Assembly: GCA_016190695.1 (NCBI GenBank)
Contig: JACPQC010000011.1
Location: forward strand, 1-64,000
Origin: Chloroflexota bacterium
GTDB taxonomy: Bacteria > Chloroflexota > Dehalococcoidia > Dehalococcoidales > RBG-16-60-22
DNA: 64,000 nt
Direction of reading: 5' to 3'
The number at the start of each line of letters is the position of its first letter. The stretch's first letter is position 1. The notes below the pieces were generated by a model. It was not told the DNA's origin. It ran no database searches and saw only the letters and a program-made list of their open reading frames with translations. A program made the position numbers and the translations under genes. Below are positions 54,350-62,795 of the stretch, one piece after another.

Positions 54350-55189
54350 ATGGGTTCTGTCGACCGTGCCTTTGACCTATCGGGGAGAGTGGCCATCATA
54401 ACCGGCGGCGCCGGGCTGCTCGGCCTAGAATATGCCGATGTCCTGGCTGAGGCCGGGGCCGATATCGTGGTGGCCGATTTCCGCAGGGAGGCCTGCCAGG
54501 AGGCGGCGGAGGAAATCTGCCGGCGCCACGGCGTTAGAGCGCTGCCAGTGCCGGTAGACGTCACCGATGAACAACAGGTCGAGGCAATGACGGCAAGAGT
54601 CATGGAGACGTTCGGCAAGATAGACATACTGGTCAACAACGCAGCGCTCACCGCCAAGGGAGGGTCGACCGGCCTGTCCGGCTACCTGTCCCCTTTCGAG
54701 GAGTACCCCCTGGATGCCTGGGAGCGCTCACTCAAGGTCAATCTGACCAGCATGTTCCTCTGCTCGCGGGCAGCCGGCCGGGAGATGGCCCGCCGGAACC
54801 GGGGCGTCCTGGTGAACATCTCCTCGATATACGGCGTCGTCGGCCCTGACCCGCGCCTGTATGAAGGTACCACCAACCCTTACGCCGCGTCGGGCAAGCT
54901 CAGCGCCCCGGTCAGCTACGCCGCCGCCAAGGGGGCGGTGCTGTCTTTGACCCGCTACCTGGCCACCTACTGGGCCGACAGGAACATCAGGGTGAACGCG
55001 CTGACGCCGGGCGGGGTCTATGAGCAGCATGACGATACCTTCGTCAAGAACTATGCCTACCGCACCCCGCTGGGGCGGATGGCGGACAAGGGTGACTACC
55101 GGGGGGCCATGCTTTTCCTGGTATCTGACGCCTCGTCGTACATGACCGGGGCCAACCTGGTCGTAGACGGCGGCTGGACGGCGTGGTGA
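54350..55189 (+). CDS. SDR family oxidoreductase (PtmA-like position)
   Basis: A 279-aa classical short-chain dehydrogenase. NAD(P) binding is ITGGAGLLGLEYADVLAEAGA, then NNAAL. Catalytic Ser is in VNISSIYGVV, Tyr/Lys in SYAAAKGA, and a C-terminal GANLVVDGGWTAW is present. In several legionaminic acid loci an SDR (PtmA) accompanies the NeuB-type synthase and cytidylyltransferase, as it does here. GAGG lies 7 nt upstream of the ATG. The substrate is inferred only from context. Confidence 0.87.
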   Translation: MGSVDRAFDLSGRVAIITGGAGLLGLEYADVLAEAGADIVVADFRREACQEAAEEICRRHGVRALPVPVDVTDEQQVEAMTARVMETFGKIDILVNNAALTAKGGSTGLSGYLSPFEEYPLDAWERSLKVNLTSMFLCSRAAGREMARRNRGVLVNISSIYGVVGPDPRLYEGTTNPYAASGKLSAPVSYAAAKGAVLSLTRYLATYWADRNIRVNALTPGGVYEQHDDTFVKNYAYRTPLGRMADKGDYRGAMLFLVSDASSYMTGANLVVDGGWTAW

Positions 55190-55205
55190 GGGCGAGGAAG
55201 TGAAT

Positions 55206-56255
55206 ATGAAGACAATCATGATCGGGGACAGGCCGGTAGGCGAAGGGCATCCTTGCTACTTCATTGCTGAGGCCGGGGTCAACCACAATGGCAGCATAGA
55301 CATGGCCAAACGCCTCATAGACGTGGCCGCCGGCGCCGGGGCTGACGCCGTCAAGTTCCAGAAACGCACCATCGAGGATATCCTGATAACCGAGGTGCTG
55401 CGCCAGCCTTACAACAGCCCCAACGCCCTCGGCGCCACTTATGGCGACCACCGTCAAAAGCTGGAACTCTCAGAGAACGATTTTCACGAGCTGTCGGCTT
55501 ATGCCAGGAATAAAGGCATTACCTTCCTGGCCAGCGCCTGGGACATCAGGAGCGCCGACTTCATCGAGTCCCTGGGCGTGCCCGCGTTCAAGATGGCCTC
55601 CGCCGACCTGACCAACCTGCCCCTGCTGGAGCACGTGGCCAGGAAAGGCAGGCCTATGCTGGTATCCACCGGCATGAGCACCATGGAGGAAGTGGCCGAC
55701 GCCGTGGAGTTCATCAGGCGGCACAACGACCAGCTTGTGCTGCTCCACTGCGTCTCCAACTACCCCTGTGACGCCGCCTCGGTCAACCTGAGGGTTATGC
55801 ATACCTTGAAAGACGCTTTCGGTGTCCAGGTGGGATATTCCGGGCATGAGAAGTCGGGCTGGGCGGTGTCGCTGGGGGCGGTGTCGCTGGGGGCGGTGGT
55901 GCTGGAGCGGCATTTCACCCTGGACCGGACATTGCCCGGCCCGGACCACGCCGCTTCCCTCGAGCCGCAGGGTCTTAAGGGGCTGCTGGAAGGGGTGCGC
56001 ACCGTCGAGGCGGCGATGGGCTCCGGTGAGAAAAAGATAAGCGAGGCCGAGGCCGCGGTCAGGAGCCGTTTGGCCAAGAGCCTGGTCAGCCGGTGTGAGA
56101 TACCGAAGGGCATGGTCATCTCGCTGGACATGCTGGCGGTAAAAGGCCCTGGCAACGGCATCAAGCCCAGGTTCCTGCCACTCCTCTGCGGCAAGGTGGC
56201 CCGATGCGATATCGCAGAGGATACCCTGATACCCGCTGAAGCCCTGGAGTGGTAG
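55206..56255 (+). CDS. NeuB-family nonulosonate synthase
   Basis: A 349-aa enzyme condensing PEP with a hexosamine derivative to form a sialic acid-like nonulosonate. The TIM barrel starts FIAEAGVNHNGS and has VKFQKR, KMASADLTNLPLL, STGMSTMEEV, LHCVSNYPC and VGYSGHE. The C-terminal SAF antifreeze-like domain (about 285-345) ends the protein. Which sugar (Neu, Leg, Pse) cannot be decided by eye. ATG 55206 has AGGAAG 7 nt upstream; GTG 55200 is too close to it. Confidence 0.92.
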   Translation: MKTIMIGDRPVGEGHPCYFIAEAGVNHNGSIDMAKRLIDVAAGAGADAVKFQKRTIEDILITEVLRQPYNSPNALGATYGDHRQKLELSENDFHELSAYARNKGITFLASAWDIRSADFIESLGVPAFKMASADLTNLPLLEHVARKGRPMLVSTGMSTMEEVADAVEFIRRHNDQLVLLHCVSNYPCDAASVNLRVMHTLKDAFGVQVGYSGHEKSGWAVSLGAVSLGAVVLERHFTLDRTLPGPDHAASLEPQGLKGLLEGVRTVEAAMGSGEKKISEAEAAVRSRLAKSLVSRCEIPKGMVISLDMLAVKGPGNGIKPRFLPLLCGKVARCDIAEDTLIPAEALEW

Positions 56256-56286
56256 CACCGCTACTCAATCCGAACGAAAAAAGCTT

Positions 56287-56703
56287 ATGGACCAGATAGA
56301 ACAGATAACAGACCATGACAAGATAATCGCCTTCATTATCCGCAGCGAGTACAGCCGCGACGGCCTCCAGTTCTTCACACCGGACGACTTCTCGCAGCAG
56401 TTGGGGTACATGAAACGCCCCGGGGGCCACCGCATTGCGGAGCACGTCCACCGGCTGCAGGCGCGGGAGGTGAAGTACACCCAGGAGACCGTCTTCGTGA
56501 GGAGCGGGCGCGTCCGTGTAGACTTCTATGCCGATGACCGGTCATATCTGACCAGCCGCGAGCTGGGCAAGGGGGACGTTATGCTGCTGGCCTCAGGGGG
56601 GCACGGCTTCCTGTTCCTGGAAGAGGCCGAACTGATAGAGGTGAAGCAGGGCCCCTATTGCGGCGACCGTGACAAGATCACGTTCGAGGGCCACCAGCCA
56701 TGA
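56287..56703 (+). CDS. cupin-like small protein of the glycan operon
   Basis: A 138-aa protein with a single predicted cupin barrel: RIAEHVHRLQAREVKYTQETVFVRSGRVRVDFY then ELGKGDVMLLASGGHGFLFLEEAELIEVKQGPY. The His/Glu spacing resembles cupin motif 1. Some sugar-processing cupins (WbuC- or FdtA-like) act as isomerases or binding proteins. The exact role is unknown. It overlaps the next aminotransferase gene by 4 bp, so they are probably co-translated. Confidence 0.72.
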   Translation: MDQIEQITDHDKIIAFIIRSEYSRDGLQFFTPDDFSQQLGYMKRPGGHRIAEHVHRLQAREVKYTQETVFVRSGRVRVDFYADDRSYLTSRELGKGDVMLLASGGHGFLFLEEAELIEVKQGPYCGDRDKITFEGHQP

Positions 56704-57812
56704 TACCGGTCAACCAACCCCTGTTCTCGGGCAGAGAGAAGGAGTACCTGGACCAGTGCATCGACCAGGGCTGGGTGTCATCGGATGGCCCCTTCGTCAC
56801 CCGTTTCGAGGAGGAGTTCAGCGCCTACCTGGGCCTGAAGTACGGCGTGGCCGTGTGCAACGGGACGGCGGCCCTGGAGGTGGCTGTGGCTGCGGCGGGC
56901 ATCGGCCCCGGCGACGAGGTGATCATGCCCACCTTCACCATAATCTCCTGTGCCCTGGCCGTGGTCAGGATGGGGGCCAGGCCGGTGCTGGTGGACTCCG
57001 AGCCGGAGACGTGGAACATGGACGTCAGCCAGGTCGAGTCCAGGATAACCGGCCGGACAAAGGCGATAATGCCGGTGCACATCTACGGTCATCCTGTTGA
57101 CATGGACCCGGTGATGGCGCTGGCGGAAAAGCATAACCTGACCGTCATCGAGGATGCCGCCGAGGTACACGGGGCGCTTTACAAGGGGAAGAAGGCGGGG
57201 AGCTTCGGGCAGGTCTCCTGTTTCTCTTTCTATGCCAACAAGATCGTGACCAGCGGGGAGGGGGGCATGGTGGTCACCAGCGACGGGGCAATCGCAGCTA
57301 GGGCGCGGGGCTACCGGAACCTGTGTTTCAAACCGGAGAGAAGGTTCTACCACACCGAGCTTGGTCACAATTTCCGCATGACCAACCTCCAGGCGGCCGT
57401 CGCCGTGGCCCAGCTTGAGCGGATAGATAACCACATCCAGATTAAGAGGCGGAACGCCGCCGCCTACGGCCAGGGCCTGGCCGACATTGACGTGATAAAG
57501 CTGCCCGCAGAGAAAGAATGGGCCAGAAACGTCTACTGGATGTACGGCATAGAACTTAAGGATGAGGCGGGCATGGACAACGACGATCTGGCCGCCCGGC
57601 TCCAGGAACGGGGCGTGGGCACCAGGCCCTTCTTCCTGGGCATGCACGAGCAGCCGGTATTCCACCGGATGGGGCTGTTCCAGGGCGAGCGCTACCCTGT
57701 CGCCGAGAGGCTGGCCAGGAAAGGGCTGTACCTCCCCTCAGGACTGGCGCTGACGCAGGGACAGATTGAGGCGGTGTGCCGAGCGCTTCACGATATCTTC
57801 GCCAGGCAGTAG
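56700..57812 (+). CDS. perosamine synthase-like sugar aminotransferase
   Basis: A 370-aa DegT family PLP enzyme. It begins IPVNQPLFSGREKEYL and has WVSSDGPFVTRFEEEF, CNGTAALEVAVAAAGIGPGDEVIMPTFT split over the PLP pocket, VIEDAAEVHGA, and Lys in CFSFYANKIVTSGEGG. These match GDP-perosamine synthase and related 4-keto sugar aminotransferases. With gmd in the same operon, GDP-perosamine is the likely product. The alternative is a UDP-4-keto hexosamine substrate for the nonulosonate branch. Confidence 0.87.
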   Translation: MIPVNQPLFSGREKEYLDQCIDQGWVSSDGPFVTRFEEEFSAYLGLKYGVAVCNGTAALEVAVAAAGIGPGDEVIMPTFTIISCALAVVRMGARPVLVDSEPETWNMDVSQVESRITGRTKAIMPVHIYGHPVDMDPVMALAEKHNLTVIEDAAEVHGALYKGKKAGSFGQVSCFSFYANKIVTSGEGGMVVTSDGAIAARARGYRNLCFKPERRFYHTELGHNFRMTNLQAAVAVAQLERIDNHIQIKRRNAAAYGQGLADIDVIKLPAEKEWARNVYWMYGIELKDEAGMDNDDLAARLQERGVGTRPFFLGMHEQPVFHRMGLFQGERYPVAERLARKGLYLPSGLALTQGQIEAVCRALHDIFARQ

Positions 57813-57825
57813 GGGGCTTTCCTCA

Positions 57826-58605
57826 ATGGTATTCCATCATTACGCCGATTTCTATGATTCGTTATATCAGGACAAGGACTACCGCCGGGAGTGCCTGTTC
57901 GTTCAGGGCCTGTTCCAGTCCTATGCCGGAGGGCTTGCCCTGAGCAAGGTCGAAGGGGTGAAATCCATCCTGGACCTGGGCTGCGGCACCGGCTCTCACG
58001 CCCTCATCTTCGCGGACATGGGCTACCAGGTGACCGGTGTAGACCGCTCCGAGAATATGCTCCGGCGCGCCCGCGAAAAATCGGCCCAACAATCCAGCCA
58101 GATAGACTTCCACCAGGCGGATATCAGGCAACTTGACCTGCCCCGGAAGTTCGACGCCGCCGTGGCCATGTTCACCGTCATGGGCTACCTGACCACCAAC
58201 CGGGACGTAGAGGACGCCATCCGGGCGGTGCGGCGGCACCTTGAGCCTGGCGGCCTGTTCGTATTCGACGTATGGTTCGGCCCGGCGGTGCTCAAGCTGA
58301 GGCCGGAAGACCGGGTAAAAGTTGTTGAAGATGGCGACAGGCGCATCATCAGGTATGCCAGGCCCGTGCTGAACGTGGTAGACCATACTTTAGAGGTAAA
58401 CTATACCGTCCTGGAGATAGCCGGAGACCGGGTGCTGGCCGAGACCAGCGAGAGCCACCTGATGCGCTTCTACTTTTACCAGGAGCTGCGCTATTTCCTG
58501 GAGAAGAACGGGTTTGCAGTGGTGGAGATGTGCCCCTTCCTGGAGCCGGGCAAACAGCCTGATGAAAATAGCTGGAATATTTCAACCATTTGCAAAAGTG
58601 TTTAA
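57826..58605 (+). CDS. class I SAM-dependent methyltransferase with repeat-derived insertion
   Basis: A 259-aa Rossmann methyltransferase. Motif I is ILDLGCGTGSHAL, followed by VTGVDRSENML, FHQADIRQLDLP and LEPGGLFVFDVWFG. It would methylate a sugar or lipid intermediate. Just before motif I the protein reads GLALSKVEG, encoded by a dispersed repeat (57934-57958) inserted in frame. Related proteins have a shorter link there. ATG 57826 with GGGGG upstream is chosen over ATG 57766, which overlaps the previous gene. Confidence 0.88.
   Translation: MVFHHYADFYDSLYQDKDYRRECLFVQGLFQSYAGGLALSKVEGVKSILDLGCGTGSHALIFADMGYQVTGVDRSENMLRRAREKSAQQSSQIDFHQADIRQLDLPRKFDAAVAMFTVMGYLTTNRDVEDAIRAVRRHLEPGGLFVFDVWFGPAVLKLRPEDRVKVVEDGDRRIIRYARPVLNVVDHTLEVNYTVLEIAGDRVLAETSESHLMRFYFYQELRYFLEKNGFAVVEMCPFLEPGKQPDENSWNISTICKSV
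57934..57958 (+). repeat. dispersed LALSKVEG-type repeat inside a gene
   Basis: The segment CTTGCCCTGAGCAAGGTCGA plus AGGGG matches the palindromic CCCTGAGCnnnGTCGAAGGG repeat family seen across many environmental genomes. On the opposite strand it reads as the equally typical FDLAQGKP. It adds about nine residues without breaking the frame. Confidence 0.65.
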
Positions 58606-58665
58606 GCGGTGGTAATACAGCCTGGTCCACTATTATCGTCTACACAAGGCGCCGAAGTTAGCCAT

Positions 58666-59886
58666 ATGACAATGAAACCGAAGATAGCAATCTTCCAGCC
58701 CCACGAGGACACTTTTACCAATCCCACATTAGTCAATTTTTTGACAAGATTAGCTGCACTTGACTTCAGTATTGACCTTTATACTCCATCTGCTCCAGAG
58801 CAACAATCTGCCTATATTCGCGAAGAACTCCTTCGCTTTCCCACATATCCTATTCTACAGATCGTGTGGGAAACCGGTATACGGGCATACATGAGGAGGT
58901 TGAAGAATTTCCCCAATAATATCAAGTTTGCCGCTAACATCAGAGAAAAACAATATGATCTTGTTTTTGCCATTGATCCAGATGGTCTAATGGCTGCGCA
59001 CAAATTAATAAAAAAGAACCCCGCTCCACTATTTTATTTTTCGTTTGAAATCTTCTTCCGGCACGAGCTTCATACCTCATGGGAAAGAAAGTTAAAAAGG
59101 CGGGAAATCAGAGCTAGCAGGTCAATAGATTGCATAATAGTCCAGGATGAGCAACGTTGGGAATTGCTGAAAAGGGAAAATGACATCCCTCACAATAACG
59201 TCGTATTTATGCCTGTAGCCCCTGCCGGGGCACCTGAAACAAAGAAAACGGAATATTTGAGAACAAAGTTCGACATCGCACCTGAAAAAAAAGTGGTGTT
59301 ATTCAGTCAAGGTCTTGGTAGCTGGACCGGGGTGGAGAAGCTGGTTGAACAAGCTCACACCTGGCCGGACAGGTTTATCCTGGTGATTCACTCGCGCAAT
59401 TTTGTGAATGATCCCGTATTCCTGGATAATATTAAACGCAACTGCGACCCGAACAAAGTACGATTTGACTTGGAGCCTGTCCCCTTTGACAGGTATGCAG
59501 AGCTTGTAAGCTCCGCCGACATCGGCCTTGTATTGCGCCAACCTTCTGGCGGCAAGTACACCGGCGACAATATCCGATATGTTGGCTTATCTTCAGGAAC
59601 ATTATCCACTTATATGAAGCACGGTTTGCCCGTGATATCAAACAATGAGCAAAGCCATAAGGATATTTTTTCCAAATATGGATGCGGCATATACATAAGG
59701 GACTTATCTGAAATCAAAGCAACGCTACCGGTGATAGAAGAAGACTACGAAACGATGAGGAATAACTGTTTTGCATTTTTCGAGGGTGTGTTGAGTTTCG
59801 ATAACCATTACCACCGGCTCATGGAAAAGATGATGGCCTATCTGAATGAATTAGACGCCAACAGATTACTGAGGCACACTGGATGA
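58666..59886 (+). CDS. putative glycosyltransferase (AT-rich)
   Basis: A 406-aa protein resembling GT4-type glycosyltransferases. The N-terminal half begins KPKIAIFQPHEDTFTNPTLVNFL and contains YDLVFAIDPDGLMAAHKL. The C-terminal nucleotide-binding half has VVLFSQGLGSWTGVEKLVE and later SADIGLVLRQPSGG and MKHGLPVISNN. The gene is clearly richer in A+T than its neighbours, with many AAA, TTT and AAT codons, suggesting recent acquisition. The start may be ATG 58666 or 58672; no clear ribosome site is present. It overlaps the next gene by 4 bp. Confidence 0.78.
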   Translation: MTMKPKIAIFQPHEDTFTNPTLVNFLTRLAALDFSIDLYTPSAPEQQSAYIREELLRFPTYPILQIVWETGIRAYMRRLKNFPNNIKFAANIREKQYDLVFAIDPDGLMAAHKLIKKNPAPLFYFSFEIFFRHELHTSWERKLKRREIRASRSIDCIIVQDEQRWELLKRENDIPHNNVVFMPVAPAGAPETKKTEYLRTKFDIAPEKKVVLFSQGLGSWTGVEKLVEQAHTWPDRFILVIHSRNFVNDPVFLDNIKRNCDPNKVRFDLEPVPFDRYAELVSSADIGLVLRQPSGGKYTGDNIRYVGLSSGTLSTYMKHGLPVISNNEQSHKDIFSKYGCGIYIRDLSEIKATLPVIEEDYETMRNNCFAFFEGVLSFDNHYHRLMEKMMAYLNELDANRLLRHTG

Positions 59887-60896
59887 ACTACGTCTTCTGC
59901 CCTTCCTATGGAGCCCTGTTCTTCGCCCTGCATCTGAGAAATTCAGGCAGGGAGGCCAGCGTCATCACGGATAACCCCGGCATCAGAAAGTACTGCCGTC
60001 ATGCCGGCATAAGCTGCATATATTTTGACTATATAAACATCCCCGCCCTGCGGCCGCACCGGGCCTTCACCGTCAGAAGGAGAATGGACGGTATCGTAAA
60101 GCAAATCGGCGTTAAGAGTGCGGACGTCTTTTACCTGCTGGACAACACTATCGATATCAGCGCCTTTTACCTGGCCCGGAAGTGGTCAAAAAAGGGAAAG
60201 GTGTACTTCAATGTCCTGGGCAGAAAGTTTCCTCCGTACCGGGCGGAAAAACGCCTGAGCCTCAGTTTTGTGGCCAGGCACGGCTTGAGATACTGGCTCA
60301 AAGTGTTTCTCGGCCTGGACCTGGTCTTCCTGGAGTTGCACCGCAGCCCCGCATTCGGGATCGATGGCAAATTCCTGGAAAAGAACAAAATAGCTACATT
60401 GCCCCTTGACAGGTCCCTTGCCGAGCTGCAGTGGGAGGCGATGCAAAAAGGCGGCGTTGACCTGGGACGCCGTGATAACCTGATCAGCAGCGATGGCAGC
60501 CTGGCGGGGATAATAGAACAGGACTCGTTGACAGAGACTTACAAGAGCGTACTGAAGTTGCCCCACCAGTTTGCCGCAAAGCATCATCCCCAGATAGCTA
60601 ACCGGCATCCGGACGAATACGAAAAGGTGTTCAGCCATTTGCCGGAACTGCCGCACTATATCCCGGTGGAACTGGTACTGGGCAATGTTACCAGGAGCGT
60701 CATCTCAGTATTTTCTACCTCTCTGGTCTCGGCATCGAGACTGGAGAGGCTCAAGGCGATATCCTTGCTGGATATGGTCAGGTGGCATGACCCGTCTTAC
60801 CGGGAAGAAATCAGGGCATGGTTGAAGAAAGAATCTCAAGACCGGATCATCTTCGTAAAGAGTCTTGAAGAGCTGGACAAATTGCTGGGAGACTGA
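59883..60896 (+). CDS. putative sialyl/polysialyltransferase-like protein
   Basis: A 337-aa protein without clear textbook similarity by eye. It has a short N-terminal FCPSYGALFFALHL. The C-terminal half contains AAKHHPQ (a K-x-H-P type motif), YIPVELVLGNVTRSVISVFSTSLVSAS (about 256-282), and late IIFVKSLEEL. An HP motif followed by a P-x-E-x-L segment and an S-x-x-STS motif is the arrangement in bacterial GT52/polysialyltransferase-type enzymes. These use CMP-sialic acids. The NeuB and cytidylyltransferase genes upstream support this reading. It could instead be an unrelated GT-B enzyme. Confidence 0.6.
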   Translation: MNYVFCPSYGALFFALHLRNSGREASVITDNPGIRKYCRHAGISCIYFDYINIPALRPHRAFTVRRRMDGIVKQIGVKSADVFYLLDNTIDISAFYLARKWSKKGKVYFNVLGRKFPPYRAEKRLSLSFVARHGLRYWLKVFLGLDLVFLELHRSPAFGIDGKFLEKNKIATLPLDRSLAELQWEAMQKGGVDLGRRDNLISSDGSLAGIIEQDSLTETYKSVLKLPHQFAAKHHPQIANRHPDEYEKVFSHLPELPHYIPVELVLGNVTRSVISVFSTSLVSASRLERLKAISLLDMVRWHDPSYREEIRAWLKKESQDRIIFVKSLEELDKLLGD

Positions 60897-60900
60897 AGGA

Positions 60901-61935
60901 TTGAGCGTTGCCGTTGCCATCGAGATAGGTAGTCCTCGCAGCCAGTTCGCCGTGGTGCAGGCCACGGTGGAGAGCATCATGGCCAATATCGGCGCTGATG
61001 ACTATAAGCTCATCATTGCCATGACGCCTTCTGTTCAGGATGATATCAAGGGATATATCCACGGCCTGCAGCGAGAAAAGAAAACGAAAATAGAGCTTAT
61101 GCCGGAACGGGACTACTTCTGGGCCGACTTCATCAACGAGGCCATCGACCGCGCCAGCGGCTTCAGGTACTTCATCAAGGCCCACGACGATGTAGAGCTG
61201 CTCACCCCGGAGTTCTTGCCCCGGGTGGAGAAGACCCTGCGCAGCATCAGGCAGCCGGCGGGGTGGGTCAGCTTTACCGATAAAGACTATCTCAACGGGC
61301 ACTGGGCGCCGTCTACCCGCCCCGGCTATCACCTCGACTACGTATTCGAGAAGGCCTGGCGACGGCAGAAGATGTTCCAGTTCCACAGCCTGCCTGAGAA
61401 CTGGTGGCGACCCCCTCGTCCCCTTTACTACCGCTTCCTGGCGGAGAGGTCCATCAGGCACCGGCTGCACCTCCGGCCCCGCCCTATGCCCCGCCGCCCC
61501 AGGCAGTACTACGCCAACCTGCCCTATGACCTGCCCAAAGGCCCGGTCAGGTGCCATGCCCCTTTCAATCACTTCGTCCTGATAGAACTGGAGAAGCTCA
61601 GGGAAATCGGCAGGTGCGAAAACTGGGGGACGCACAATGCCCTGCTGGTAGACGAGGACTGGGGCCTCAGGGCGCTGCAACTCGGACTTAATAATGTCTG
61701 GCTGCCTGACATCGAATACGTTCACCGCCGGCCCGGCGGAGGGACGCGTTCCTGGGAACAGATCGACCATGACAAAAGCCGGGTAAGCCGGCTCTTCTTT
61801 GAGAAGTGGGGCTTCCACTCGGAAGGCAGGGCCGAAGAACTGGACACTGTAAAGAAGAGGTTCGGCAATACCAACATCACCTGGTCGATGGACCGCCGGT
61901 CTTATGAGTGGGACTATCTGACCCAGGACCTATGA
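60901..61935 (+). CDS. GT2-like glycosyltransferase
   Basis: A 344-aa protein with a GT-A-like start (VAVAIEIGSPRSQFAVVQATVESIMANI) and a DxD-like FIKAHDDVELLTPEFL around residue 100. A second acidic block, LLVDEDWGLRALQLG, resembles the ED motif region of GT2 enzymes. The middle is unusually rich in Arg and Pro. The start is TTG 60901 with AAGGA just before; an earlier ATG at 60865 lies within the previous gene. It is the last gene of the glycan operon and ends 10 bp from a convergent gene. Confidence 0.75.
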   Translation: MSVAVAIEIGSPRSQFAVVQATVESIMANIGADDYKLIIAMTPSVQDDIKGYIHGLQREKKTKIELMPERDYFWADFINEAIDRASGFRYFIKAHDDVELLTPEFLPRVEKTLRSIRQPAGWVSFTDKDYLNGHWAPSTRPGYHLDYVFEKAWRRQKMFQFHSLPENWWRPPRPLYYRFLAERSIRHRLHLRPRPMPRRPRQYYANLPYDLPKGPVRCHAPFNHFVLIELEKLREIGRCENWGTHNALLVDEDWGLRALQLGLNNVWLPDIEYVHRRPGGGTRSWEQIDHDKSRVSRLFFEKWGFHSEGRAEELDTVKKRFGNTNITWSMDRRSYEWDYLTQDL

Positions 61936-61945
61936 CAAAACCAAC

Positions 61946-62656
61946 TTACTTCAGGACGGGCTTGGCCCCGGCTTTCGATTCAATCGCTGCCAGGACGCGG
62001 CGGTAATCGCTGAGGTCAGCGAAGAGATAGTCCGGCCCGCGCTGGAGCAGTTCATCAGTGAGGTGAAAACCTGTGGACACGGCAATGGTCAGGGCGTCAA
62101 ACTGCTGGCCGCATTCGATATCCCGGACGGAATCGCCGATTATCACCGTGTCTTTCCCGTCAAACTTGCGTCCGGTCATAGTTTCGGCCCTGGCCTTGGC
62201 CAGCTTGACCATGTCTGCCCGCGCCTTCACTTCAGTGCCGTACAGGCAGAAATGGAAGTAACGGCCCAGGCCGGTCGCCTGAAGCACCCTGGCCACGATG
62301 CCGGGGGAATCGCCGGTGTAAAGCGCTACCACGTTGCCGGTATGAGAAAGCGCCTCCAGCAAAGCGGTCACGCCGGGCAGGATGTGCCCGGAAGGGTCGG
62401 CGGGGATACTCTCCTCGAAGAGCCTGTCATAGGCCTCCAACAGCTCTCTTTCCTTTTCCCGTACCACACCGGCAGGGATGCCCTTGCGCCGGGCCAGTTC
62501 CAGGAAGTTTTCGGCAAGGCTCCTGCCGGCGAAGTCTATCTCGGTCAGCCTGGCGTCCACGCCGAAGCGCTGCCGGAACAGCCGGCGCACGGCCTCGTCG
62601 TGGACCTGGATGAAATCTACCAGCGTCTGGTCCAGGTCAAAAATGACCAGTTTCAT
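61946..62656 (-). CDS. HAD family hydrolase
   Basis: A 236-aa haloacid dehalogenase superfamily phosphatase. Motif I is FDLDQTLVDF (Asp8/Asp10), motif II is ALYTGDS, motif III is the Lys in LAKARAETM-containing region, and motif IV is VIIGDSVRDIECG. A helical cap (about residues 20-95) places it in the subfamily I (phosphoglycolate/beta-phosphoglucomutase-like) group. The substrate is unknown. ATG 62656 with GGAGA/CAGG upstream is preferred to ATG 62707. It lies downstream of lgt on the same strand. Confidence 0.87.
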   Translation of the reverse strand: MKLVIFDLDQTLVDFIQVHDEAVRRLFRQRFGVDARLTEIDFAGRSLAENFLELARRKGIPAGVVREKERELLEAYDRLFEESIPADPSGHILPGVTALLEALSHTGNVVALYTGDSPGIVARVLQATGLGRYFHFCLYGTEVKARADMVKLAKARAETMTGRKFDGKDTVIIGDSVRDIECGQQFDALTIAVSTGFHLTDELLQRGPDYLFADLSDYRRVLAAIESKAGAKPVLK

Positions 62657-62795
62657 CCTGTGTCTCCGTTGCCGGCATGTTAGACAGGGCAAAGAAACCG
62701 GCAGCAAAGTATCGTCAACGCTTCAATTATAACGGCCGGCCGCGGCCCGGCATATCCGTAAAGTTGCGTAACGCGGGAGGGAAAAGGCGCAATTC

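Noticed and set aside
55863-55895. perfect 15-bp tandem duplication in the NeuB gene
   Set aside because: The protein segment keeps the family length (AVSL-AV-LGA helix), so it is most likely a chance result of repetitive codons rather than an insertion.
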